Assembly (NCBI GenBank): GCA_032718565.1
Contig: JAVGVS010000001.1
Location: 6,174,495-6,238,494 of the forward strand
DNA from: Distichodus sexfasciatus
Lineage: Eukaryota; Chordata; Actinopteri; Characiformes; Distichodontidae
Direction of reading: 5' to 3'
Length of the DNA stretch: 64,000 bases
This document shows, piece by piece, positions 33,501-44,835 of this stretch. The number at the start of each line of letters is the position of its first letter. Position 1 is the stretch's first letter. The position numbers and the translations under genes are program-made. The notes beneath the pieces were generated by a model that saw only the letters and a list, made by a program, of their open reading frames with translations, ran no database searches and had not been told where the DNA came from.

Positions 33501-36500
33501 CAGTTGGGATATCTTCTAATGATGGCCTCTCAGCATTATCAGCTTCATCAGTTACTTTCTTAGGTCCATCAAGATGATTCAAAGAGGATTCTTTGCTTTC
33601 TAAATCCTATTGGAAAGGAAGGTAAGAAAATCAGAATAGGTGTTTCCTCTCTTCACTATGAATGAAAAAGTAGACAGGTGCATGTCTTACTCTGGTTTTA
33701 GTTGTCTCATTCTCTTTGGCTGCAGTTTGCTCATCTTCTGGCAATTTCTCCCTGGAAAAAACAAAACATTATTAAATCAACACACCACTAAAGTGCAGAA
33801 AATGTAAGACGATTGGATCTAAAGCCCAGCACATACATGGATTCCTCTTGGCTCTGAGTGTACTGTGTAAAGACAGTTGTATCCAAGGAGGCATCCAGGT
33901 TATTGTACATTGCAGGGATATCAACCCTAAAGATCAATATTAATATACAACCATTAATCAAGCATGAACAAATACAATTTTCTTGGCATAGCAAAAAACA
34001 TGCCTGCTTACAGTCTGACCTTTTAGTCCTTTTGACCTCTTTCTGATGTTCAGTCAGCACCCGTTGCTTTGTCTCAGGTGGAATGAAAACAAAATCTACA
34101 GACGCTTCCTCCTCAAGAACTTCTCGTCGTGGAGGCTTGGGAGACCCAAAATCCAACTTCATCTACACATCAATTTCACCATGTTATAATCAACCAAATA
34201 TCATCAACATGTATAAAATCCAACTGCAAGAATACCGAAGCAGCTTCTACCCTATACTTACCGATACAGTCTTGGAAGTAGTTTCAGTGCTCCGTAGCTC
34301 TGTTGTTCTGGTTAGCAATGAATCCCTCTTCACCACAGGGTTAACCTTTATTCCACTGATTTTGGCATCAAGTTGAGAACACTCACCCTGCTTGAGACAT
34401 ACACCAAACATTTAGGTGAATATGTACATGCAACATTTTAGATTCAACTTTCTTAAAAATGTCCAAATACAAGACAATTTACCGAGCATGGTCCACTAAA
34501 ATCTTCTGAACTTTCCACTTGGAATCCAGGCAAAATTAAAGGAGCTTTCTGCTTAGCTTGATTTAAAACAGGCCTAGAAAAGATTTATATTTACAGTGAC
34601 TTTCAATTACGACTTCACAGAAAACCACAATACTTAATAAATTAAACTTTAACACATTGTTTAGTACATCCTGAGTTTGGAACCAAACTGAGTTGTGGGA
34701 AGGGTGTTGTGTTATGTACCACATTAAAAACTCACTTGAGCATCTCAGGATAAAACAGCACCAGAGCATTTCCAAAAGTGGCATTCCAGAACTGAGTGAC
34801 CACAGTGCGGATCTGCTTGTTCTTGTGCGGGAAAAGCTCACAGAGCAATGGAGACAGCACTAACAGCAGTTCATCATCAAACTGCAATGCAGAGCGTGTC
34901 TGGAGGCAGCCGAGCAGGTCACTGGCCAGCTTCTCCAACTGTGACAATGGCAGAGGTAAAAAATAACATCTCATACTTGAGTAATAATATTAATAGTGAA
35001 CTTTTCTATTGGAATACATAACCGAGTCATAATTACCTTGGACTCTAACACAGAGTGGGCCTTTGATTGTTGGCTTTCTGAACTACATGGGAATAAAAGA
35101 AATGTATAGAAGTCTTCAAATCTCAAAAAACAAATACAATATTCAATATTAACCAAACTTACCTTACTCCTTGGGCAAAAAGTTGTGCAAGAGGTTTGCT
35201 GAGAGAAGACAATGACCCTTGTATAGCCGTGGGCAAAGCAATATTTGTGAAAATAGCAGACAAAACAGTGATAAGCATGGAGCCGATGCTACTAAAAAGT
35301 GAGCAGTTTTCTTCTGATGTACTTAAAGAGAGGAATGCTTCTAAAGCCTCCCCCAGAAGCACATGGAAACTTGAGAGATTGCCCAGTGCTTTGCTCTTCT
35401 TCCGAACCCAGCCCAGTGGGGTATGAGGAGCTGAAAACAAGGATGGTTCACCGTTAATCAAAAAGCCATTACACAAGCTACGCCAACAAATGAAATTAAC
35501 AATAAATGCCTTACATTTCATCTTCTGCTGAAACTGAGGAGTAAAAGGAGAGAAATCCACACTCTCAATGATGGAAACCAGCATACTTGATATGGCATCC
35601 AGAGTGGTTAAGCACTAAAGAGAAATAATATGAGAACAGAGTAAGGGCAAAACAAAAGTTCCTGGTTGCAAATCAGACATCTTGTCATTCTATAACATTT
35701 TATAAAACTGGACTTGCAGAAACACATGGCAGAACAGCCACAGGGTCACAGCACTCTTAGAGGACATGCGAGTTGATTGACAAAAAGTCGGTTTCCCATC
35801 ATAAACCAATTAAATTTACAAGATGCTTGAATTGAATTTCAATACGTTATAATACACTGGAATTAACAATGTTAAAAGTGTTGTTGCTAACCTTAAGGGT
35901 TTGGCCATCCACAGCAGCTAAAATCTTGGTAGACAACTCCTCACAGCACACATTCTCTTCTGCTGTAGCCACCAGAGCTGAACAACGAGCAAAAGCCTTG
36001 TACAGTCGAGACCATGTGCTCAGCATAGATTTCTGTGTCATCTAAATCAGAAAAAAAAAATCAATGTACCACAATACACAGTTGGATGGTGGACAACAGA
36101 CTTGTGGAAGCAAAAACAATTACCTGTAGAAGACCCGAGTCTGGCAAAAGGTGGGTAACAGGGAGCATCAAAGCGCTGTGAATTGCACTGAAGTTATGCT
36201 CCAGAGCATCTCCTTGGTTTACTTCATTTGTCTGTAAGAAACAACCTGATTATTATCTGCAACATAACATATGTTGCTTTTTAATGGGCAAAAAAATAAA
36301 AGTCTTTGAAATCCAAAGTGCAAACCTGTGTAATGGTATCAGTCAGAGGATTCACCACCACACTCCACATTCGCCATAAATGCTCTCTGTTTTCCACAGT
36401 CTCCACACTGCGGCTGACTGTCCCCAAAACTGCTTCGCCAAATGCCAGAGAAGAGGTGGGTCCGCTGAGACCGCAACTAACAAGAGTCTCCAAACACAGG

Positions 36501-39500
36501 AAGAACCTACAAGACGGCAAAGAGATATCAACTCGGTATACACAAGCTATTCATCTTCATACATACTGTCTCTTGGATACAAAAACAAACACCTATCAAA
36601 GATGAATAGAGTCACTGTAGCGAACAAACAAAGAAAGATAAAGTCTTAAATTATTTACTTCTCTTCAGTCACAATTGATGGGAGAATGTTCTTGTTGAAG
36701 AAAAGGAGTATCAAAAAAAGAGCCGGGGTACCCTGAGGCAGAAACAGATAGAATATACACAAAACTTAACACACACAAAATAAAAGGACAATCAAATCTT
36801 CATTTATTCATTATCCGAACTGCTTAATCCTTATTGGGTTTGCGGCACCAACACACCGCAGGGCACATGCACTCACACTCTCTGGTCTCTTACAGGGCCA
36901 ATTTAAAATTGCGCTAAATAATAGGAGCCTATCTTGCTTTGGATTATATTTCAGAAGGAGAGTCTGACAAAACATCTGCTTGTAATAAAAGACACCCGCT
37001 TACTCAAACATGCTTACATTTAAAACATCCATGTTGGCCACCTGATACGCAGCAGAACCCAGCACTTTCTGGGGTATACCTTTCACGGGAGCTTCCAACA
37101 AATCCTGCAACAAACAACGTTATAACAAAATGTAGTTTATTCTTTCATGCAAAGGGTCTTACATTGCACCCTGTAAAAACTGCTGCATACTTCATGTGAA
37201 ACAGAAAAATGAATGCAGTAGAAAAGGACTACAAATGGCAGAGTCCAGTGTCTAATGTTTAAAAGTCACCAGGCAAAAATGTGCAGTCGTTTGTGAGGTG
37301 AAATTACTTACTAGCACCCGTGCGGCTGGCAGAGCGTTAGAGGACACAATGGCTTGCAGGGCCTGCAGCAGGAGAGTAAGTACTTCAGAACCTTGTCTCT
37401 CCTTCTTATTGCCAGCTGTATGAAAGAAAGAGACCACACCTCAGAGAACATACCATGTTACTATTTACTCTGGAAAAGTTTTTGTGGAGGTTCGTAAGAC
37501 ACAAACAAAACTGACAGCACTCACCGGCCTCTACTGCTGTACTGACGAGGTTAACCAAGCTGATCCAAATCAGATTGAGAAGGCCTTCTAAGAGTAAAAA
37601 ACAAGACATAAAAAAAACAAAATGTTTCGTCAGAGTCATAGTTTTTCTCTTTGAAATGAACAAATCCACAAAACAAAGAGCAACATGTCTGGTAAAACAG
37701 ACTTTTCTTTGAGTGAGTAACATGAAATTCTGGCATTAGTAAGTACTTACAAATAAGCTCTCAAACTTCAAATAAACAGCAAATGTGTTGAATATAAAGC
37801 CAGTTCCTAGGAAGTCATTTTTTAGCTAACCCCCAGCATAGTGACAAAATGCTCAACAAGATCACACACTGCAAAGTGAATACTAAATGAAGGAGTCTTA
37901 CTAAAGGCTGATTCTAGGACATCTGGAGTAAATAGAGTTCAAAAGAACACAATGAGCGGGTTTGTTTTAAATACAGAACTCTCGCCACAAGAGAGGAGTC
38001 TGAATGATGTACAATGAGCTTATGGTATCTGCTCCAGATGTGCTAGACAGATATTGCTTAACTATGGAGGTCCAGTCTCAGTACAGATATGACCGCAAGA
38101 AACAAAACAGATTTTGGACTTGCATGATGTTAATATTAGCTCCTAAACAAACAGAAACAGTACTGTAGAAGCCCACATTTAAATGTGTGATAATGGCAGG
38201 GACACCCTGTATTGTTTAAGGAAACATTGGGTCTCTCTTTGAAACGTGAGTAAAGGGGTATTTTTAATACATGCAAAATCAAAAATAAATATAGACAAAA
38301 GAAAACACACAGCAATATTTCTGAACCGAGACATGCAAGGGGAAACCTAACCTAAGAATCGAAGCAGAGCTACTTTCAAGTAACTAAAAAATCTTGCATA
38401 AAAGTAAAAAAAAGGAATGAGAATACCTGGAGCGTCCTTTCCTACAGCGACGAAGCCATCTCTAACAGCAGAGATAAGCGAAGCAGAGTGCTTGCTAAAG
38501 AAGGATGGACTGCTAAGGATGTTGTGTGTCAGAGGTTCTAAAAATGCAAAATATTCATTTCAATATTCAGATCTTGAAAATAGCATTTGAAAACGTTACA
38601 GCACAATACTCAAAGGATGCCAAGGGCAAAGTAAATGCTCTTTCCCAATTACTCTCATACCAAAGCAGGCATGACAACTCAAATATACAAACATTACACG
38701 GGATTGCAGCGGAAGAACCTTACCGAGGTTGAGCTGTAGTTTGTTTTTGGCAGCAACAGCAGTGGCCTCTGGACCGTGAAAGTAATGTAGCAGCATCTCA
38801 AGCCCCAGCAGCTGGATTGAGGGGTAGGACTGGGAGCTACACACACTGCTGTTGAGGTTCATGCGAGGGGTATTACCTGGACTGCTGCAGGATGGAACAC
38901 CTGGCACAGGGTAAGGATCAGAAAAGCAAGACCTCAGAAAAACATTACATATTAGATTTTTAGCCAGAGGAAAAAAAGCAAAAGATTCTCTGTACCTGAT
39001 TTAGGGGTGACCAGTCCAATGCCATTGCTTTGATTAGTGCCTCTAGCAGGTGTGGAAGGGGGTTGCAGTGAATCTTCTGAAGGAAGTGTGCTATGCAACA
39101 GTGGTACACCGACCTTAAATAATAAGCATAAGAGCAATGTTGCATACTCTGGTCGTACTCAGGTTCTGGCTTAAAGCATTTTCCCTTCATTTACCTGATC
39201 AAAATTGTGTGCCAAGTTGGGTCCTAGTTTGACCACCAGATACCACCAGACCTCTAATTTGGTGAGCAGCAGTGCTTCAGTCCTCACTAGAATAGAGCTC
39301 AGTGGCTGCATCAGCAGCTTTAGCCTCTTGCTGCTACAGAGGATGTCTGCAATACAATACACATCAGAGATATTATCCAATCAGAGTAACCAGATAGAAA
39401 GTCTGTTAATTATGGTAAATGTACATCTAGATCTAAAGAAAATATCAAGTAGATATTTTAAGGTAAAGTAATATCAAGGCAGATATTAAAACAAAACACT

Positions 39501-41298
39501 TAAAAAGGTTGTATACTTGATGAGTGCAATTACATGCTTACCTGGGTTAAGGGCAAAGTTATCAATAAGGCTCTTCCAGGCTATGAAGGCAATTTTCTTA
39601 ATGCTGGGAGAAGAGCTGCGGAAGCCCAACTCTTCTAAATATAGCAGGGAGTTTATAAAGGCACCACCTTTGTGCAGCAACTGAACAGAAAATGAACGCA
39701 AGCACTCATTAAAAAAACATTCCTTTAGAGATGGTCTGATGCAGCAAATGATGTGCACCACAATCCAAAACAGCATCTTACCTTTCCCAGAAGTCGAACA
39801 AATAAAGGCCAGAGCTTCAACACATTGCTCTCATTCTTAGTGGAAAACAGTTTCTGCATCTCAGGGATAAGTTTCTGATAAATGGGGGAAGAGAACAGCA
39901 TGTGAAAATTTGTCCCCTTCCCACATAAACAAATCAAGGAAAGATAGAGAAAGCACTTACAGATGACATCATGGGTTCAACAATGGCAGCAACCTCATGC
40001 TGTTTCTCAAGAAGCAGGGGCATTCCCATTTCCAGGGCCGCAGCTGCACGTAAGCGCACCTTCGAGGCAGAATGGACCACCAGGGGAATGACCAGCTTAG
40101 CCCAGCACACTGCACCTTCCCTCATCTGAATGGGGGCCTGCTCCAGGAGTCTGAAATGGGCAATTAATAATGAAGATTTCAAAAAAAACATCTCCTTTAG
40201 CTATTTATTGACTTGTTATGAATAACAAAGCAAAAATCAGCAAATTAGGGTAATATGGAGTTGGGGAAATTACAACTTTAACACAAGCATATGCAAAATG
40301 CATGATCTATGGTTAAAATCTAATTGATTGCAAAATCAAAACAAAATACATTGTTGCAACAATTATAACAGACAAACTTAAATATTTACTTTATAACAAC
40401 ATTAAGTGACTCGTGATCCATCAGGATTGACTGGCTGTCTTTTGTCTGCATACCATCTAGAGTTTTGAGGATTTCCGGTGTCTAAAAGAGAAAGAGAGAT
40501 ATAAATGTGGTTTGTTTTGTAATAAAGAACCTGTGGACTGGAAAATTACTTTCACACACTGACCTTCTTGGACATCACTTCTGCAGGGAAGTTCTGCTTT
40601 GAAATGACCCATAATGCTCGAGTGCATGTGTTCTTGTCTGTAGACTTTAATACCAGAGTGCAAAGGTTTGACAGGATTTCCTCTGCAAAAGATCCTGTTA
40701 AAAAAATAATCTATTAGTCTCTTCCAGAATTACACGTTACACTATGCCAGCTTCACTTTATTCATGAGTTTACCTGGGATGCCTGAGACAATGTTCATGT
40801 TGAAAACACAAAAACCCAGAGCATGAAGGGCAGCCTGGCTCAGCTCTTCATTTTCACTGGATATGTGAGTCTGATAGGACAAAAACACCATATACAAAAT
40901 GTATTAACATGCATGGGCATTTACTAATGCTACATTTAACCAACACTAACAAACAAGTAATTTTTATGGGTGTTCATAGGACATTCATTTACCTGAAGGG
41001 CTTTACCAAGTCGTGAAAAGTGCTTTATGACAATAGGAAAAAACTGTCTTCCATTTTCTCCACTGAGTCGGCTGAAATTTATAAGCACATAGAAAAATGC
41101 ATTACACATATATTTACAAAAATATATTTAAATAATCAAGAAGACCTAAGCTGTGGATTAGAAAAGGGGAATTAACAGCACTCACTTGGCTATGGTGAGG
41201 TAGGCATCAGTCTGCTCTGAGGCTCCAGTTGCATTATCTTCAAGAGATTCTAAGAGCGGGAGCAGACTGGAGCTTGAGAGGGGTATGGTGGCCATCAT
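28923..41298 (-). CDS. rif1: Replication timing regulatory factor 1, complete coding region
   Basis: RIF1 directs PP1 to replication origins to set replication timing and acts with 53BP1 to protect broken DNA ends. I could join 35 coding exons on the minus strand with matching phases at every junction: 7,119 nt, 2,372 codons plus TGA at 28923-28925 (human about 2,470). The N-terminal ~1,000 residues are helical HEAT-type repeats, for example IPSIQLLG-like SYPSIQLLGLEMLLHYF and KLEVWWYLVVKLGPN. One giant exon encodes an acidic Ser/Thr-rich disordered region. The C-terminus has SILK and RVSF PP1-docking motifs and a conserved CTD (FGQLIRARNIKTVGDLSSLT). The start is the first of two adjacent ATGs (41296-41298, 41293-41295) in the second exon; MATIPLSS follows. 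Exons are detailed in the sub-entries. Confidence 0.97.
29676..30060. mobile_element. Possible truncated hAT-type MITE in a rif1 intron
   Basis: Begins TAGGGCTGGGCGATATGACC, a terminus common to fish DNA-transposon MITEs. The matching inverted end is not found, so the element is truncated or too mutated; the right limit is only the end of the intron-like AT-rich stretch. Confidence 0.4.
30688..33606 (-). other. rif1: rif1 giant central exon (2,919 nt, 973 codons)
   Basis: A single phase-0 exon, the counterpart of the very long exon of mammalian RIF1. It encodes an intrinsically disordered, Glu/Ser/Gln-rich region with many SQ/TQ and basic RRS-type patches. Near its start is SRRQSFITLEKYVEG, the best-conserved motif of the region. 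Its 3' end carries the PP1-docking motif SILK at 30739-30750, just before the splice donor. Confidence 0.96.
33691..41298 (-). other. rif1: rif1 N-terminal HEAT-repeat and linker exons (28 coding exons)
   Basis: Coding exons from 5' to 3': 41186-41298, 40993-41071, 40774-40870, 40564-40694, 40390-40481, 39961-40150, 39782-39874, 39542-39680, 39195-39346, 38996-39113, 38724-38900, 38427-38537, 37525-37587, 37312-37415, 37018-37104, 36659-36732, 36326-36506, 36124-36231, 35892-36041, 35515-35614, 35163-35430, 35037-35082, 34736-34938, 34483-34573, 34262-34387, 34020-34162, 33837-33926, 33691-33751. Strongly conserved blocks include RALWVISKQNFP, AFIAWKSLIDNFALNP, QGDALEHNFSAI and FVFIPPETK followed by DIPAMYNNLDAS. 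The splice phases close throughout. The 837-bp intron 37588-38426 holds no recognised element. Confidence 0.93.
36805..36905. repeat. Degenerate dispersed repeat in a rif1 intron
   Basis: TTCATTATCCGAACTGCTTA, then ATCCTTATTGGGTTTGCGGC, and later CACATGCACTCACACTCTC and CAGGGCCAATTTA. This wording recurs in many fish genomes as a dispersed repeat. I cannot name the family. It lies in the intron 36733-37017. Confidence 0.5.
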
Positions 41299-41307
41299 CC
41301 TCACTCC

Positions 41308-43723
41308 CTGCAAAATGTCACACTAGTGATTCCTGGAGTTCTAACTCAGTAGAGTTGTAAACCTTCACATGTTTATGATTTGATTCTGATTATCAGGTCA
41401 ACGATTCAATACATCACGACGCCGCCCAACCATTTTTGTTCATTACTTCACATTGCACGCAGATTGGGCATGGATCACAGATTGTGCAGCCATAGTTGCT
41501 ACTGTGATATTCTTTTTACCTAGAATTTTTGATCCCGTAGCCAGAAAATCACCAAGCAGTGTAACTATGATATAATTCATGGTTAAGGTTAAAAGAATCA
41601 TCCAAGTCTTATGGTATATTTAGCAAGGTTGTTGTGTTTCTAAAGGTACTGAACTTTAAGGTGATGGACCAGTTGAAGTAGTGTCTACTGTTAGGAGTCC
41701 TGAGCTGCTGTCCACTTCTGTTGAAGGGAACAGCTGAGAAGCATCCTTATTTTGGGTGCATTTCTATTTTTTCCTAGCTTATTTGGTTTAGACCTAGTGG
41801 CACAGAATAGTGCAAGAGATCTATACCTTATTGGTGAGACCTATGCAAATCTATACTATGTTTAACAGTGGCATGAGCCTGGGGAAAAGAAAGAAAATTG
41901 GTGTGTTTAAGGTAAAGAATTGTGTATAAAGTTGGAGCTCTGAAACCAGTCTGGGTGGATCCGTCGGCTGGCAAGAGCATTGTTGGATTGGGTTGTAATA
42001 AAGTTTGTTGCCCACTATAATTTCCTGCTGTTTGAGTTTTTAGTCGTCTAATCTGAAGAATCCTCTCCAACAGTCTGCATTGCAATGCCTCGAAAAGAAG
42101 TCAAGTCAATACTTCAACTTTTACTAGTTTTTTTAAATACACATATCTATACTTTTACTTGAGTGAACAATGCGTGTACTTTTAACACCTCTGATTATGC
42201 AATGGCTTTATATCAGAAAGCTCACAAAACACAGCTGTTCTAAAAGTGAGAATATAGTCATTTAACCTGCCTTTACCTGACATGACCATCCTGTGGGGTA
42301 ACTACTAAGCATATGCACAATGCAGAAACGTTATGTTGTGAAACCTACGTCCCTAGATTTCCCTGTCCCTATTAAACATATTCAAAGGAAGCAGCTTGAG
42401 GTTTCTTTTTAAGACTAAATGCATAATAAATCATTGACATTCCATTATTGATTAACCAATTAAAAATGTTGAAATAACTTATTTTACACATTTGTTTTTA
42501 ACCATCAAATTATGGATGAAAGTATAGATCTATAGCTGTGTAGGGTCGAACTGTGGTAGAAATTTGGCCGTGGTGCAAAAAACTTGAGTGAGAAACACTG
42601 TTCTAAACCCAGGCTGTACAGTAATAAAGCTCTTAATTTGCTCCTTATTTGTATCTGATAGAATTTCTCAACTAAAATGTAATGTAACAAATTAACCAAA
42701 TATTAGCATACAATTATATTTACATTTACCAGACACTCTCATCCAGAGCCACCACTCCTACAGATTTGAAACTTTAACTTTCTTAACTTAACCCAAAGCC
42801 CCGCGTAGCCATTTAAGACATCTAATGAGACGTGAGGCCCACAGCTGGTAATTCCGCATTGGGTGACCAAGGCAAAGTAAGCAATAATCATGCAAAAAGC
42901 TAAAATAAAGTTCTGACTAGCTACAAAAAGGCTTTAATAATTGATGCATGCCAGCTAACAGGTGGCACTAGTACCTAAAACGCAGCGATGCAACCATATA
43001 ACGGGAGGTGGCATCTAAATCAGTCTCGTCAACGACAACGACAGACAATCAGTAAAAGAGTAGTTCAGATAAGGCTGGACGTAGAAAACTGTTACATGGT
43101 GGCTAAGTTACGTAGCTTCCTCTGCCCTCCCTGCTAAAGCCCTGGCTAATCAATTTAGCTACAAACATATAGCTCATTGGACGTTTCTCGCCACTGAATA
43201 CGTTAATTTGATTAATAATCACAGCTTTACAGAACTACATGTTGGAGAAACAAACTTTTACACTCACAATGTTGTGACAGACTCGTAATGTTTACCGCAA
43301 GTGAGTTAACGTGGTACTTTAGCTTAACACGTAAACAATGTGGATAGTAGCTGGCTAATATTACAATAGAAAATGAATAAAACAGAGGAAACCCCAACGT
43401 GCGATTTCAAATTAACAAACATACTGATGGGTGTATTGCATTAGTTTTCCTTATGTTGTCGAAAAAACGCCTATTTCCAGATGTGTTGAAATGGGACCTG
43501 AGCGTGGAGTCCACAGCGACGTCCCAAAAAGCATACTAGGTTACTAGCTAGTACCTTCACGTAGTTACGGAAGACAGTTTTAAAGAACTACCAAGTACGC
43601 TAGTGTGCTGTTTGGGACGGAGCCATAGCACCAGCACGTTGCCCAGCTAACTCACCCAACCCCCTTCCCAGGAAAGAGACAAATAAGAAATGAAAGCTCG
43701 AAAGAAATGCCGCGTTCTCTCAC
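41308..43723 (-). other. rif1: rif1 intron 1 (2.4 kb, non-coding)
   Basis: No coding exon is seen. It contains a degenerate SINE relic at about 42715-42870 (listed separately). The rest is AT-rich unique-looking DNA. Confidence 0.6.
42715..42870 (-). mobile_element. SINE-tail relic in rif1 intron 1
   Basis: CATTTACCAGACACTCTCAT followed by CCAGAGCCAC is the reversed form of the fish SINE tail that reads as an AAGTCGCTCTGGATAAGAG-like string. About 60-100 bp further on, AGGCCCACAGCTGG may be the body. It is heavily mutated and the outer limits are approximate. Confidence 0.45.
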
Positions 43724-43850
43724 CTCGCTATTATCAAATCTTTAAAACCAACCCAGAGCACTGATACCATGGACGTTAGGGTTGAAGGAATCGATTCAAA
43801 CTAGGGGAAACCAGTGAGTGTCACAAGTGCGCAGCTCCGCTAAGTTCCTG
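43724..43850 (-). other. rif1: rif1 non-coding exon 1 (5' boundary approximate)
   Basis: On the minus strand a consensus donor, GCGAG followed by gtgaga, sits at 43724. It is in a CpG-containing stretch in an otherwise AT-rich region, 2.4 kb before the coding start. The next acceptor is at 41308-41309 before the exon bearing the ATG. The start near 43850 is a guess from the position of the promoter sites. Confidence 0.5.
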
Positions 43851-43855
43851 CAGCC

Positions 43856-43877
43856 CCGCGAAAATGCTGGCGCCAAA
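43856..43877 (-). promoter_or_regulatory. rif1: Two adjacent E2F-type sites at the rif1 promoter
   Basis: On the rif1 strand TTTGGCGCC (43869-43877) is followed within a few bases by TTTTCGCGG (43856-43864). Both fit the E2F consensus TTTSGCGS. They lie just upstream of the predicted rif1 first exon. E2F control would fit a gene used in S phase, but this is inferred from sequence only. Confidence 0.55.
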
Positions 43878-43899
43878 CACCGAGCGTCAGTTCGCGTCA

Positions 43900-44835
43900 C
43901 TTTTCACCCGACGCAAACCCCACCCACTAATGACAATGTACAACAACTTTGTCTTTGTTGGCAGTCAACTCATTAACACTCTTGTTTTATGGACTGGATG
44001 CTTTTTGGCTTTAGTGTTTGATGTTTACTAAATATCTAATTTTTTTTTACTAAATACACTGCAGTCCTCTCTCAGAAAGGCTAACCCAAACCTGACAGTG
44101 CGCATTTTACATACAGCTCTATCCACTCTAGAAAATAAACATCAATAAACAAATCATGTAAGTAAAACTTTTGTACAAAGTCATAAGACTTTTACATTTG
44201 CCTTCCTTTTTTAACTGAAATTCAAGAGAAGGGATTCCCCCACATCAAAATTAGACAGGCTTCTGACATTTTAGGATTATTAGAAATACAGTAACACCAA
44301 GACATGTAAAACAGCAAGCTTTTGGAGAATATTTATCAAATAGAAGTCATTTCCAAGGTTCACAGTCATTGCAAACAAATATTTTTCTTTTGTACATGCA
44401 TGTGTGGAAACATTTAAATGTATGTTACATTTAAGATGGAATGTGGACAAATATTTGTATAGATGAACAGTGTCCGGTGGTCCATTAGACACGGTATAAT
44501 TTAACTGACATCATATTCTCCTTATTCCCAACTGTTAGTCCCTGTGCAGGCTACAATTTACTTGCATGCATACAGTTCAACAAATTATGGAAATTTACAG
44601 ATATTATACTAAACACATAAGGTTAGCCTGGGTTGTATAACTGTACTATCATTTTAATATAATGTTTCATTACTGTTTTATTAGAAATGACAGCTGCCTT
44701 TTAAAAGTGCTAGAAAAACATAAAGACAAGGCACAAAGGCAAAAAGAAAAAGTTCAACAAATGAAATTGACTGTTCTACACATTCTGCACTTGGTGAGTA
44801 TACCTGTGAGAGAGAGCATGAGTTTTAAAAAGCTG
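43900..44835. other. rif1-tnfaip6 intergenic DNA with the tnfaip6 3' UTR
   Basis: No coding sequence is seen. The part next to 44836 is the tnfaip6 3' UTR, with a candidate AATAAA on the minus strand at 44677-44682. The remainder is AT-rich spacer up to the rif1 promoter. Confidence 0.6.
44677..44682 (-). terminator. tnfaip6: Candidate poly(A) signal of tnfaip6
   Basis: TTTATT on the plus strand, i.e. AATAAA on the gene strand, 154 bases beyond the stop codon. A longer 3' UTR using another site cannot be excluded. Confidence 0.4.

Noticed and set aside
30676..33582. A 968-codon open frame that could be taken for a separate intronless gene
   Set aside because: It is bounded by an acceptor and donor that join in phase to conserved RIF1 sequence on both sides.
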